Positions 21,973 through 33,119 of a stretch of DNA of 56,422 nucleotides are shown here, piece after piece (position 1 is the first letter of the stretch; the number at the start of each line of letters is the position of its first letter). The DNA lies in NCBI GenBank assembly GCA_030407315.1, contig JALQPE010001795.1, positions 1 through 56,422 of the forward strand. Direction: 5' to 3'. The position numbers were made by a program, and so were the translations under genes. The notes beneath the pieces were generated by a model. That model saw only the letters and a program-made list of their open reading frames with translations, searched no databases and was not told the origin of the DNA. Origin of the DNA: Asparagopsis taxiformis (Eukaryota; Rhodophyta; Florideophyceae; Bonnemaisoniales; Bonnemaisoniaceae).

Positions 21973-23136
21973 ATGAACACTCCCACTCTACTCCTCATCC
22001 TATCCCTCGCCCTCACAACAGCCACAGCCGACTCATTCCTCCGCCAATCCCTCCCTCGGTCTCCACAATGTCTCTCCGCCCTTCACACCTGCCTCCCACT
22101 CGCAGCCGCAGGGAACGAGTGCCCCTCCCTTCCCATTCGACCTGAGGCCCGTAACGATCCCACCGGACCCGATGGCTTCACGCTGACACAGATCCGTCGC
22201 GGCGTCTATCAATACTACGACGGTTTCTTCACGACCATGATGATCAAGTCCGCCTCCCGATTCGCGTTTGTCGATCTGCCAGATTCGCCTGGATCGCGTC
22301 TTCCCAACGGCACTATGACTCGACTCACACAGGCTGCTGAGGTGCTCATTGGTGACGTGAAGCCGCGCAGATTCGACATAGTTTATTCGCATTTTCACAT
22401 CGATCACATCGGCGCCACTGGATTCTTTATCGACTATTTCCAGGCCAAGTTTCCGCATCTGCGCATTCTGACCTGGGGATCTGAGGTGACTCGTCAACAA
22501 CTGGCAGAGTTTACGGCGCCGCTTGCACCGCCGCCGAATCGCGTCGTCGGACCTGAGGGCAGAACGCTTGTCTTCCGACACGGACTGTCATTGGAGTTGA
22601 AAATGATTGCTGCGCATACGGATGGAGATATTGTGGCTTTGGTTCGTCGATCACGAGATGGTGAAGGCGTTGTGATGTTTTCTGATGTTTTATTCCCGCG
22701 TTATGCGCCGATGCCGTTACTGGCTGGTGCGGATAGCGCGGCAGACTATCTGAGTTCGCAGGAGGAGATTCTCAAGCTGGATTTCGAGACGATTGTAACT
22801 GGGCACTTGCGTCTAGGAACACGACGTGATCTGAGGATTAATGTTGCCTACACGAGAGATTTGATCGACGCTGCGCAAACGGGTGTTAATGCGGATAATT
22901 CACAAGCATTGGCACCGTTGTTCGCTAGGTTTATGGACCCGAATGACGTTGTATTTGGCAATTCGGCGTTTCTTGCTCGTGACTCGCTGCGCGGCGTTGC
23001 TATCAATAAGTGCGCCGAGATCATGCTGCAGAAATGGGGCTGTCGAATTGCCGGTGTAGATTTCACCGTTGTTAGCAATTGCAATTTGGCTTTCAACCTT
23101 GCAATTAGTCGTAATGGTCCCAACTTTGCACCGTAA
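21973..23136 (+). CDS. Secreted metallo-beta-lactamase-fold hydrolase
   Basis: The protein is 387 aa from ATG 21973. Residues 1-19 are a signal peptide (MNTPTLLLILSLALTTATA). The binuclear metal site of the MBL superfamily is complete: SHFHIDH gives H140, H142, D144 and H145; AAHTDGD gives H215; FSDVLFP gives D238; VTGHLR gives H278. Substrate cannot be read from the sequence. The superfamily includes lactamases, lactonases, sulfatases and oxidases. The signal peptide argues for an extracellular or secretory-pathway role. AATAAA at 23335-23340 fits a polyadenylation signal. It is single exon and intact, with a TATA box at good spacing. Confidence 0.9.
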   Translation: MNTPTLLLILSLALTTATADSFLRQSLPRSPQCLSALHTCLPLAAAGNECPSLPIRPEARNDPTGPDGFTLTQIRRGVYQYYDGFFTTMMIKSASRFAFVDLPDSPGSRLPNGTMTRLTQAAEVLIGDVKPRRFDIVYSHFHIDHIGATGFFIDYFQAKFPHLRILTWGSEVTRQQLAEFTAPLAPPPNRVVGPEGRTLVFRHGLSLELKMIAAHTDGDIVALVRRSRDGEGVVMFSDVLFPRYAPMPLLAGADSAADYLSSQEEILKLDFETIVTGHLRLGTRRDLRINVAYTRDLIDAAQTGVNADNSQALAPLFARFMDPNDVVFGNSAFLARDSLRGVAINKCAEIMLQKWGCRIAGVDFTVVSNCNLAFNLAISRNGPNFAP

Positions 23137-23849
23137 TGTGCGGTGTGTGTGGGTGAAATGTTTGGTGCGCAAAATTGACAACACGGAAGACGTGTCCATG
23201 GGGCGGATACTTATTCGTGTTCTGCAATTTATTTCAAACTTTCAAAACTTTGGGAGGTTCGTAGGGTAGAAATTTAATTTCAACTAAATAGGGCATATTC
23301 AAATTCAAATGTCTGCCTCAAGGGATTGACGTTGAATAAAGGATATGTTTCAGTTTCGAACTATATGGCGGTATTACTGGACTGAGAGAGTTTTTTTTGT
23401 AAAGCGGCTGTTCAGTTTGCTTCTGTTCATAGAGGAAGTCCGTGAGTACGTTTCACATTATTTTCTGCCGCAGTCGACACTTTCGGTATGGCAGCAGAAT
23501 CTGCAAATGTGTCCCGGTAAACAGGGACTGTGACGTAGTCCAAATATTGCAATTGAGAAACATCATGACTTTACTCCAGTGAATAGATCCGGGCGGGGGA
23601 CACTACTTCCTCACACGTGTCGGACCGTTTTATTGAGAAAATCTACAACACCAAGTACTCCAGCTAGGGTTACATTTCCTTCTGATGATAATTTTTTCTG
23701 CGCACAAGTAATTTCATACTGGAAGAATTGATCCATTCGTAAGCGATGTACATCAACAGGAACGCCTGATCTGTTCGCTTCCACACAGGGCCAGCCTGTG
23801 ATCGTCATGCCGAGAAGCTACTCGACATATTCTCCCTAGCGTCGTCCAA
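23137..23849. other. Intergenic between convergent genes
   Basis: Holds the AATAAA of the upstream gene at 23335-23340. No gene recognised. Confidence 0.5.
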
Positions 23850-24122
23850 TTACCCCTGACAACATTTTCCGTGGCGTCTTCCAAACCATATGCGTCTGAT
23901 ACAGTCGAGCGTAGGGCCCCCTCCACACCTTCGCGCCACCCTTCTCGGAGAGGTGTAACAAGGGCTTGCGCAGCCACCTTGTCTCATAGTCGCATCCGTC
24001 ACTCCATTCGTTGAATCGCCAAGTGCATCATTGCTTGGATTATGGGGGATGGTCGCAGTAATAGACTGTACTGAGAGGAGGACGAGAAGCAAGCAGATGA
24101 TGGATACGGAGTTGGAGACCAT
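23850..24122 (-). CDS. Small secreted basic cysteine-rich peptide
   Basis: The protein is 90 aa from ATG 24122. Residues 1-23 (MVSNSVSIICLLLVLLSVQS) are a signal peptide. The mature C-terminal half is arginine-rich with six cysteines in the order C-x3-C-x10-C-x7-C-x12-CC, ending GKCCQG. The same spacing up to the last variable gap occurs in the peptide at 27103. Cationic cysteine-rich secreted peptides are often antimicrobial or signalling molecules; that role is inference and no family is recognised. A minus-strand TATA box lies 63-70 bp upstream. It could be a chance frame, but the signal peptide, promoter and cysteine pattern agree. Confidence 0.7.
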   Translation of the reverse strand: MVSNSVSIICLLLVLLSVQSITATIPHNPSNDALGDSTNGVTDATMRQGGCASPCYTSPRRVARRCGGGPTLDCIRRIWFGRRHGKCCQG

Positions 24123-24184
24123 TGTTCGATTGGATTGGAAATGAGAATGATGAGGAGCTGCGACTTGACGTCCTGGAGATGATG

Positions 24185-24192
24185 GTTTATAT
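24185..24192 (-). promoter_or_regulatory. TATA box of the gene at 24122
   Basis: TATATAAA on the minus strand, predicting a leader of about 35-40 nt. Confidence 0.6.
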
Positions 24193-26995
24193 ACAGTTTT
24201 AGATCGGCTGAAAGATGGATTATTACATCCACCAGTACAACTTTCGTCAGCCGTTTACGGTTCCATGAGATTGCTGTGTAGACTGTGCGAAAGGGCATAT
24301 CTTCCAATGTTCAATGTAATCTGTGAATGGGGAGCATAATGATTGGGCCTATAGCAGCTTGGAACTCGGGGTGAGTGTTTGCAGGCTGTTATCAAGAAAA
24401 AATCAGACGGTAGCCCACACGAAGCAGCTTGGACTGGATTGAGCACTACCAAAGCGTTGGAGTTAGAGGGGACGAGTGTACACGCATAGACATCAACGTC
24501 GATCGAAAACGCTGTGGACAATGTAGCTGATTTTTCCACACAATTGCATGCGTGTACGTCATGTAGTTTCAGATGTTGGGAGAATTGCATGGTGCCATAG
24601 AAAATGCCCTTGTGTAATCCGACAAGTCGGAAGTGGTTGCAGCACTTGGAAAGAGTTTGGTTATTTGCTGCCACTTTGCATGCAACAGACTCGGCGCACC
24701 GGATATGAATTTCAGTTGGTTTTGCGGACGGCCATTAACACGGAGGGATATATTGTTCGTAGACACTTGAGGGGTCATCATCCGAAAACTGTCTATCACG
24801 TGACAAACAGGGAAGATTCAGAGTCCAGAGATAGATGGAATGCGAGATGATGTGTTGGAACACTGTAGTCAGAAATCCTGAAATTTTACGAGATCGTGAA
24901 TCTGAAACATCATTGGCTGAAAAGTTCACGCCATGCACCTTTCAGGGGGAACCTATGAATTCAATGGGCACAGAGAGAAGACTCAAGACCAAAGAATGTC
25001 CGCTCCCAAACAGGACCACCGAGGGAAATTTGTTCGTCCATTACATCCAGTGGGCAATCTCGGCGAGTGGATGAATTTCCGCGTGCACTGAATCTAATCG
25101 TCGTCAGCGGTTTCGCGCCAGCGAATGCGCACTATTCGGCAGCCCTATTCCGGGCGGTTGCATCGCAGACAGAGAGTATTGCCATGCACGAATGATCCGT
25201 GGGTAATTGGTTGAGACCAGGCACCCGCCACTAGGTGACGCAATATCCAAGTAGGAAGAATCGGCATGCCGGCGTTTGCATCTCTACTTCACAAATTGTA
25301 GTTCACGTGTCGTGATTGCGTGGATTTTGTTCCTTGCCAACAACTCGGTCAAGCGTGTGCGAGCCCAGTCCTTGCCCAGTGGCCAACGCTCTCACCGCAA
25401 CTAGGGAATGATGCTGAACAGTTTGGTCATCTGTTTTCACCGTGAAATACCAAATTTTAAAATATTCGGAAGGATTCTAGTTTCGATTGGAATGTTCATT
25501 CAAGACAGCTGTCATGCACCGGGAGAGAGATTCATGGAACACGTGTGTAGAGAAGACACGTATGCCAGCGATTTGCATTTTCCTCCTGTGTATGTGACGG
25601 CATATCTACTGGTACTTGAAGGAAATTGTGTTAGATTATGAAGAATGTTGTGCCTGTGCAGACACTGGAGTTGGCATGTCGCTTGGTTATATGGATATCC
25701 GAACAAATACGGCGTGATAGCTTTTCTTGTCCTGAATCTTGTTCTTTGATAGACTTGTTGAAGCGGGATTTGTCTTCGGTGTGATGGAATTTGCGCAAAT
25801 TGCGTCATCGAGATGAATAATTGTCGTTTTCGGAGCTTTTGAGAATCGGTCTCACGCACTTCGGTTTGCGATAACTGAACCATAACTTGTGCCACTAGAA
25901 AACAATGATGTACCTGTGCAGTCCCTAACTAAGGATTTGAGCAGCTTATACGGGTATTCCGACAGCCACAATGCGAGCAGCCCACTGTCTGCTGCCGGCT
26001 TGGTGCCAATAGATATTTCCCCTGTTAAGACAAACTCGACCACACAGCGGATGTGCTGTCTTTTGCGGAGAGCTTGAATTGGTATTTCAGTCTAATATCA
26101 CTGTTTGTTTCAGGCTTGCTGTCCTCGAGGTCAACGATGACTGAGACTTTACCTCTGGCAGCGATTGCGACGGACAATAAATCATATGTAGTGTACTGCT
26201 CACAGCTGGTGCTATGATAACAACATCAATGCGTCAAACATAGACTTGTGGGCAGTCGTTTCTAGGCGCTGCTAAAGACCGTAAGATGATCAAAGAACTG
26301 TAGGCTGCAATGAAATAACAAGTCACGAGAACCTCTCGAGTTCTTTCAGTCTGAATATATCCTGGCGACAAGTTCTGAACGCAGTGAATATCTTTGTTCA
26401 CGTGTTTATGACTGTGGGTTTTTCGACCAAGATATACCGATAATATGGGAGAAGCAGGCTTATGAGTAAACAAAGGAACCGAGACACCCATTCTCCCATA
26501 CAATCACTCTTACACACATCTGCCAGTCACAATAGAAAGATTTAAGGATTATATGATGAATGTGAGATAATATAACCAATATTCCGCATCCTTGTGTGAC
26601 ACATTTGGTTCCCAGTGCTAAGCCAGATATTTCACTAGATCCAGGCAGCCATGACTGTACAAATACCTCTGACAAACTCGGGTTAAACGCAACCCAAATT
26701 CTCTAGCCCAGCCTACTTCCATATCCTCCTTGTTATTTCACAAGAGGACGAATACAGATGAAAATCTCACCTTGATCTCAAATCGCTCCATTGGAGAACA
26801 TCATAGTAAATAAAGGATATTGTGATTTTAACAGGTAACGAGGTAAGCGACACCACAGAAATTATTTGTCTATACGCTAGAGCAGACGATTCTGAACGCA
26901 TGCAGTACAGTATAATCTTACCACCGTAGGATACAACAAGGCCCCGACTCTTGTTAACACTTTTTTGAACTTGTTTGGCTTATGTGTGATACCAG
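24193..26995. other. Intergenic, no gene recognised
   Basis: No frame with both a good start and protein-like features. It includes the second copy of the dispersed repeat. Confidence 0.45.
25627..25703 (+). repeat. Dispersed repeat, copy 2
   Basis: Partner of 17861-17937 in the same orientation. Confidence 0.7.
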
Positions 26996-27002
26996 TATAT
27001 AG
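26996..27002 (+). promoter_or_regulatory. TATA box of the gene at 27103
   Basis: TATATAG lies 107 bp before the ATG. Confidence 0.5.
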
Positions 27003-27102
27003 CGAAATTGTGTGTTCAATTCTGACAAATTCACACAAGATACCAGCCTGCTTTTTTACCTCTTCTTTGCACAACTTACTCTCATCTGCTACATCCCCAG
27101 AA

Positions 27103-27387
27103 ATGAAGTCTTCCTCTATGGCATTGACAATGATTTTGGTTCTTGCGGCACTCTCTTCTGAGCTGCAAGTTTCTGCGAAACCCGTCATCAGTTTTACTCG
27201 CGTTGCCGGTGGTGCAGGAGACATACTTTGTTCTACTCGGGCGTTTTCAGGAACCTGTACCTCCATCTGCGTTCCCTATCCGACGATGATAAGAATGTAC
27301 TGTCATGAAGGCCAGATAGGGTGGTGTGAGGCCGACGGTGGAGGCAGAAGAGGACTTTGTTGTTGTTTGCCCGTAGCCCTGATCTAA
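27103..27387 (+). CDS. Small secreted cysteine-rich peptide, defensin-like spacing
   Basis: The protein is 94 aa from ATG 27103, the first codon giving a clean signal peptide (MKSSSMALTMILVLAALSSE). The frame is open further upstream, but the only other ATGs there give no signal peptide. The mature part has eight cysteines: C-x8-C-x3-C-x10-C-x7-C-x10-CCC. The central C-x3-C-x10-C-x7-C block equals that of the minus-strand peptide at 23850-24122, and both end in a cysteine cluster. The order recalls defensin-type frameworks without matching one exactly. An extracellular, perhaps antimicrobial, function is inference. Confidence 0.65.
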   Translation: MKSSSMALTMILVLAALSSELQVSAKPVISFTRVAGGAGDILCSTRAFSGTCTSICVPYPTMIRMYCHEGQIGWCEADGGGRRGLCCCLPVALI

Positions 27388-29193
27388 CAAGAAGTAGATT
27401 GTAGTGTGGTGAACGCAAATATGTTGAGACCTCAGGATACATTTCCTGAAGAAGATTATGAAATATCAATCGCATGTTTCATGCAGTGTCTACCTTACAT
27501 GAAACAGTATGCACAAGTGACCTGCTTTGGATCACACTTTCAAGTTCTTTATGATCGTGGTTACCCCGTTATTGCTCTCTCCTCTCCTAACGCCCGGTAA
27601 TAATTTCACTGCCACTTGAGCTGCTGCAAGAACAAATATTGAACAAGTTGCTGAACAAGATAGGCAGGAACCAGACAAGTTTCCAACAAATCAACAACTA
27701 TTCCACGCACTAAAGTTATTCGTTTGGTCCCTCCTCTCCCTTCTCCGCTCAAGGATAACCTATTCTTTCAAAAAGATAGCCTCACATCTGCAAAAAAGCT
27801 GGATTGGTAGTACATTAGTTTTAATGTTCTACTGAATGTGAACGTTGAACATGAGTGAGAATGAGTGTTGATTATTGACGCACAGTTGCAGGGGGTTCGA
27901 TGATACATGTTGGTTCTCGCAAATTGTAGATTGCGATCTGAGAAGAGGGTCTTGTTCTTGTCTGGCATGCACAGCAGTGAGGTACAAGGGAAAGAACATT
28001 TCCAAGTGGACATCGATGATTGGGTGAAACATTTTTAGCAATCTAAATTGCTGGCATTGTTGGTGTCAGAACAGTAAAACCATTAGCCCACATGTCCGGT
28101 GTGACCTATGTGGTTACTGCAGTAATCTGATTATATCCTAACAGTTGGAAAGATGGTCTCCGTCACCGTCGTCCCTTTACTGATCCTATTGTTATTGATC
28201 TGAAGTACTGTCCATTGAGACTGTCACGTGACCAGTTCACGCTGATATCCTAATCCTCTGTTTGTCGAGGTTGAGAATCAGCAAATAGCTCCATGGGAAA
28301 GAAAGCAACGTTGCTGATCAAACTGAGCCATTCGCAAATACATTAGACGGTCCAGTGTATGCTCGACGCTCTTTCCTCGGGAGTACTAGCAAGGGATGTT
28401 GATGAGGCCGACGCCAGCCAAGTCAGTATTGTAGTATGCGTCATGCACTGATGCGTTCATGTCTAGTCATCGACGCTGGGCACTTTCGTCATTCGTACAT
28501 GGTGTTGCATGTAAACACTAATATTAACTGATCTTCGACACTTCGTTGCTAATTGCGGAGCATGCCTCTGATTATTTTTTCGTCGCAGCTCGGCCATCAC
28601 TTTTCGACGCCCATTTGTTGCTTCACATCACGCCCCAGTACGCAGCATCCAACACGGCGATCTCAGGTCTGTCTATTTAACTGTGCTCGATGGAGAATAG
28701 TGTAAAGCGGCTGGCCATTTCCTGCGGTTAAAACTGCGTTCATTCGATAACCTGACGGTCGCCGAGCTGCCTTGTCTACAAGGCGATCGATTTGCAACGG
28801 TCAAGTTGCAATCGAATCAACGTTCCGGCTACTTCCGTTGTGCGCACCTGATCGGGTTGACGGAGGGACCCGGGTCCTTCGACGGTCAGGGGGTGATCGG
28901 CATGGAAGGCTTCTGCGTGACACAAATTGGATTAGTAAGAACGTTAGCGAAGAAGAGAGAATTAGTGACACTTGTATCGAACACATGCCGGCTTTTTATT
29001 GGCTCACTTGTCACGTATTGTGTGGATTCTACAATGTGGACGTGGCAACTTTCCGTGATTCAGCAACTTTTTCTTCTCCATTCATTCAAAGCTTGAGCAA
29101 AAACATTCTACAGACAGCTGTCCGCCACGTGTACTTGATGCGTGTCACAACAAGAAACAGTGGTATTATTCGTCATGCTGTTTTCACATCGCC
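27388..29193. other. Intergenic, no gene recognised
   Basis: Includes a minus-strand AATAAA (28995-29000) that could serve the gene at 29194. A long plus-strand frame at 28772-29476 overlaps that gene antisense and is not supported. Confidence 0.5.
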
Positions 29194-29859
29194 TTACGCG
29201 CCACATATCTCTTCTACAAACTCGTCTATAGCGTCCAGCACTCCGAAAAGTTCATCCATTGCAAATACTAGGCTCGAATCGCCTCCAACAAGCCGTAATA
29301 ACTCTCTCTCAGAAGGAAGTCCAATTGAAACGGCACTGATTTTGCCCCCAAGAGTGCTTCGAAACAAATTAGCCAGTCTCACCGCACTTCTTCCCCCTAT
29401 AGTGCCAAATCCATCTCCAAATAGCACAATTTTCGGCGCTAGGCCCCGTCGGTTGATCAGTTCCGACATACAGTAGCTGAGAGCGCCGAACACAAAGTTA
29501 CGTCGCCCGCCCTCTTGGGTTACATTGGTCAATGCGATCAACACGTTTTCTGTATCGGTTGAAAGAGGAGAGATAGGCGAAATTTTGTCGCCATACTGAA
29601 CTACGGCGGATTCTTCCATGATGGCGACGAGGAACGTCACAAATTCCACCTGGAATTTAAAGTCGGCTTCCGACCTGAATGAACTTCCATCAATCGCGAA
29701 ACATGTGCTGAGTTTGCACCCGCCGTTTTGACGGATTGTGGAGTTTAGTTTTCGCGCCACTCGCATCTGCAGGTCAGAGCCGTTGAATGTGAGATCATGT
29801 TTGACGGCATTGATTTGGACGCACAGAGCGGCGACGAGGAAGATGTGCAAAAGATTCAT
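29194..29859 (-). CDS. Secreted vWA-domain protein
   Basis: The protein is 221 aa from ATG 29859. Residues 1-19 (MNLLHIFLVAALCVQINAV) are a signal peptide. The remainder is one von Willebrand factor A domain: CFAIDGSSF opens strand 1 (D57, S59), FVFGALSYCMSELI follows the loop that normally carries the MIDAS Thr, and PKIVLFGDGFGT is the strand with the usual DG. The MIDAS is incomplete: the second Ser of DxSxS is Phe (F61) and no Thr is obvious, so metal-dependent ligand binding may be lost or altered. AATAAA on the same strand lies about 195 bp past the stop. It is probably an extracellular adhesion or recognition protein. Confidence 0.8.
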   Translation of the reverse strand: MNLLHIFLVAALCVQINAVKHDLTFNGSDLQMRVARKLNSTIRQNGGCKLSTCFAIDGSSFRSEADFKFQVEFVTFLVAIMEESAVVQYGDKISPISPLSTDTENVLIALTNVTQEGGRRNFVFGALSYCMSELINRRGLAPKIVLFGDGFGTIGGRSAVRLANLFRSTLGGKISAVSIGLPSERELLRLVGGDSSLVFAMDELFGVLDAIDEFVEEICGA

Positions 29860-31215
29860 GACGGGCGGTGATGCGGATGAGATGTGCACGATTGGGATGA
29901 AGGGAAACTGTTATCTGATGTTTTGTAGTGAGAGCGCAGTCGATTGAATGCATGACGTGATTCTGGAAGGGGGTAGAATTGCTATGCATGATTTAACAAA
30001 GAGATGTGACGGTGATTGCGGTGAAGAATGTCAAAGCCGTTCAAACATTACAACACAACGATAATTGGCTAGGCTGTTGTTTACTGCTGGATCTTGAACA
30101 TTCACCAACTGTAAACTGATAGTGACGTAATTCCTTTTTGCTTCCTTTGTGTAATCCCCAACTTACGAATTCCTCTGCTCGTCTCGTGAGATCGACGGCC
30201 ATAAGTTGTGTACAGTCTGTCAGTGCCGGATTACTGGCACAGTGAGCATAGTGGCAAAAACCAATCACTCAGTCTGCGGGATGTGAGGGTGGTCTCGGTG
30301 ACTTCATGGTCTACAAACGAACGACGGATGTTCCATGAACAAGCTGCTGTCGCTAGGTGCGGAAATGCATGGTACAACCCCAGGTGATTTGTTGTGCGTG
30401 TACTATCACTAGGGTAGCTTCGTTCTGAAAACCACTTGGACCAATCGAAATGCTTTGATCTCCACTTGACGACACGTGGTTGAACATGGATGGCTGTAGA
30501 ATCAGAAATTGAAACACGTGCTGTGGGGCAATACTGCATACGCAACCCGGAATTGGCCATTTCGTACACGTATCCATGTGTCAGTTCGTGACGCCATGCG
30601 TGACCCGCTCTCGAAAAATTTAGCCTCAACAATATTTTCACACCAAAACTGAATTATGAAACCAGGCTGCCTCGAAAAACAAATCTCAAATTCAACGCCG
30701 CTAGTGTCTATCGGACACTGAAATTACCTCATATGAGGTCAACCCTGGCCTCATATGGGGCAGAAAAAAATATTACTAGAAATTATTAGAATTTAGCATT
30801 CCGGCTTTACATCGCTTTTATAAAACTTCTAACGTAAGCATTGCATTCTATAAAGCATTGCATGCCAGTCAGACACATGTCCTCGTATGGCTGAGTGGTT
30901 AACGCCTCCCGGGAAAGCCAGAGGGCGGATGTTCGACTCCTCGCTGAGATGCTTACGCAGCTCGAAAATAATCTTCGGAGAACTTGCCGATTCTTAGTTG
31001 CAACTTCTGCTTTAGGATGCTTACGCGCCCACTTAAACATGAGACAGTATAAGGTGACATTTCATAAAGGGGAATTCCGCCATAAGCAGAAGTTTACTGA
31101 GTAAGTCGAGAACGCCTGTCAGAATCGGAGGGGGCTAAAAGAGTACCTCATTTTTCTATTTTGGACATCAATGCGTGACTAAAACGCGTTTAAAGCACCC
31201 ATAGAGAGATCAAAC
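29860..31215. other. Intergenic with a tRNA-like fragment
   Basis: No protein gene recognised. A frame at 30231-30641 has no domain. Palindromic CCTCATATGAGG lies near 30727. Confidence 0.45.
30880..30955 (+). repeat. tRNA-like pol III A/B-box fragment
   Basis: TGGCTGAGTGGTTA resembles a pol III A box, and about 40 nt later GTTCGACTCC matches the B box. The stems do not pair well enough for a working tRNA (poor anticodon and T stems). It may be a tRNA pseudogene or the head of a SINE. Confidence 0.4.
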
Positions 31216-31929
31216 CTAGTAAAAAGGACCTTCGTAGGAAAGATCGTGAAACATCTCGACATGCTTTTTGAAGCAATCACGACCAGTCTGATGGTGACAG
31301 ATAAAGGCATCCTTTTGGTATAGTCGTTTGTAAGTAGAGCATACGAACTTCGACTTCTTTTTTCCCTTGCAAATATCGCAGCGACCTTGATAGATAGCAT
31401 TGCTATGCCTACCATTGGAAGTCCTGCGAGTTTGAGTAGTCGGTGTCAAATGAGTTCCAATGCAACTACCACTCCCCATCTCTTCCATATCAGGTGCATC
31501 CGATTCTCGCTGACGTAATCCAATTGCATCCATGGAGTTGTCAATCAGTCCTTCAGCCAATTGGGTATAGAACTGATGAGGTGTCATCCTGCCCCTGTTA
31601 TACATGGCTCCACAGTACAGCTTCCAAGCATCCACGACGCATATGGCCAAAAGTGACGTGTTGACATGTGCCGACCATTACTTGACTTCAAATTTCTTCT
31701 CCAGCATAAGGTCGTCTTGGCGACATCGGTTGTGACGGTCAACCTGCGAGCAAGTCGCATAATAGGTCTCACATACTTGCGGGGTCGGAATATCAATTTA
31801 CTCCTTCCATGTACTGCCATTACTGCTTCGATAACGCTCTCGGAATATTAGCGTCCCAGGCTGAGTAGTACCAGCCGTACTAATAAAGTACCTTCTGTTA
31901 CGGTCGATCCACATCATTGCCATCAGATC
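31216..31929 (-). pseudogene. piggyBac-type transposase, 3' part
   Basis: Continues the gene interrupted at 44434. Reading down from 31929 it gives DLMAMMWIDRNRRYF, which holds the third catalytic Asp of DDE_Tnp_1_7. It then gives QVDRHNRCRQDDLMLE, SLLAICVVDAWKLY, and a C-terminal Cys/His cluster (CDICKGKKK...C...H...C...H) ending at 31216. These are standard piggyBac features. A stop lies between FEVK and WSAHVN, and parts are frame-shifted, so it is dead even apart from the retrotransposon inserted in it. Confidence 0.85.
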
Positions 31930-31934
31930 AGGAC
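31930..31934. repeat. Target site duplication AGGAC (left)
   Basis: Identical to 44430-44434. Removing the retrotransposon and one copy restores the piggyBac frame across the join (RYGP followed by DLMAM). Confidence 0.95.
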
Positions 31935-32619
31935 TGTAGCAGGTAGAAAATCCGCTAGAGCGGCAAACCACCCGACAGGTGTCCCGAGCCTCGGTAGAGG
32001 AAGTGGTAGAGCAGATGAACCTTATAGGTACCCGGCGGGTAGTCTCGTGAGAGAGAAGGGATCGCTACCCGGAGGGGGTTGTGCGATTATAGCGCTCACG
32101 CGAGATGCGTATTAATGGAGCAAGATGACGTAATCCGTCGAGCTGTTGGCTAACCCTAAGGTTTTCCCGGAGAGGGGTTGAACAATAGGTATGCGAACAC
32201 TGTTCCTGTGGGTCGTAATTCCACTTGAGTTTACGTTACTCTAGAAACCGTGCCTACTGGCTATTCCAGTGGCGGTTTTATACTACGTCTACTGTAAGCT
32301 AGGGTTAGTGGTTAGGAATAAATATCCAGTTATTGACCAACCAGAGCCCAGTTAACGGCACTCGCCTACCCGCGAGGTTATTGCCAGTTAGGCTTACATT
32401 GTAATGTACAGCTGGTTAGCTTAAGTTATAAATTTGCCCCTTGTGGGGTCTTGGCCGGGGCCGATGGGCCCGGATAGGGTTATTTGTCAGCCTTAGCTTG
32501 TCCCAAGTATAGGAAACACGCCAGTTGGCTGGTGCCTTGTGATTGGCACATCCCTTAAGTGGGTACCCAATAGGGAAGCGACACGCCTCGATCGGCGAGG
32601 ACCGCCAGGCGGTACGACA
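31935..32619 (-). repeat. 3' LTR
   Basis: In element orientation it begins TGTCGTACC and ends GCTACA (TG...CA). It contains TATAAAA on the minus strand (32276-32282) and TATAAAT on the plus strand (32427-32433). Confidence 0.95.
32427..32433 (+). promoter_or_regulatory. Plus-strand TATA box in 3' LTR, candidate antisense promoter
   Basis: TATAAAT faces the antisense ORF that starts at 33120, about 690 bp downstream. It would also be present in the other LTR, facing outward. Function is inferred. Confidence 0.4.
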
Positions 32620-32622
32620 CGG

Positions 32623-32631
32623 CCCCCTCCT
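32623..32631 (-). other. Polypurine tract before 3' LTR
   Basis: On the minus strand AGGAGGGGG, then CCG, then the LTR start TGTCG. Position and composition fit the plus-strand primer site. Confidence 0.8.
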
Positions 32632-33119
32632 GAGAGATTTGTCGTCCCGACAAAATTTGATCAAATAAAAATTACAATTTTTGGCTGTGGCCGTTGCATT
32701 GTGCAATTCAAAATTTCCCGCGCGCGGCGCGTGTTCGATAAATTCGTTTAGTCCATCCGACTCTTCTGGCGGTCCACCGACCGTTTCCCATTGGAATCAA
32801 CACCTGTTGCAGGTTTCTTATCGATCCCACGCGAAAGAGCGTACTCACCCCTTCGGTGTCCACAGTGTACGAGAGTTCGTGTCCCTTCCGTCATCCCTCA
32901 AAGGGTTTTGCATCCATCTGCAAGATAGTTTACCGCGCGATCGCGTGAGCGGTGCCAACTCGAGGCTTTGAATTCATCTCCCGGCCAATCGCCTTGCGAA
33001 TCCCATTCAGGGTTGCGTACCGCGGCTCCCTCTTGGAGATTTAAGCCAATAGGCCATTTTGTCTATCCCGCTTCAGGGTTTTTATCAACGTCCGTCATCG
33101 CCTCTACTGGCTTTTTAGG

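Noticed and set aside
27406..27600. 64-codon frame just after the 27103 gene
   Set aside because: No signal peptide or domain and no separate promoter; probably the 3' untranslated region.
28772..29476. 234-codon plus-strand frame
   Set aside because: Its second half is antisense to the vWA gene, and the first half has no domain or promoter support.
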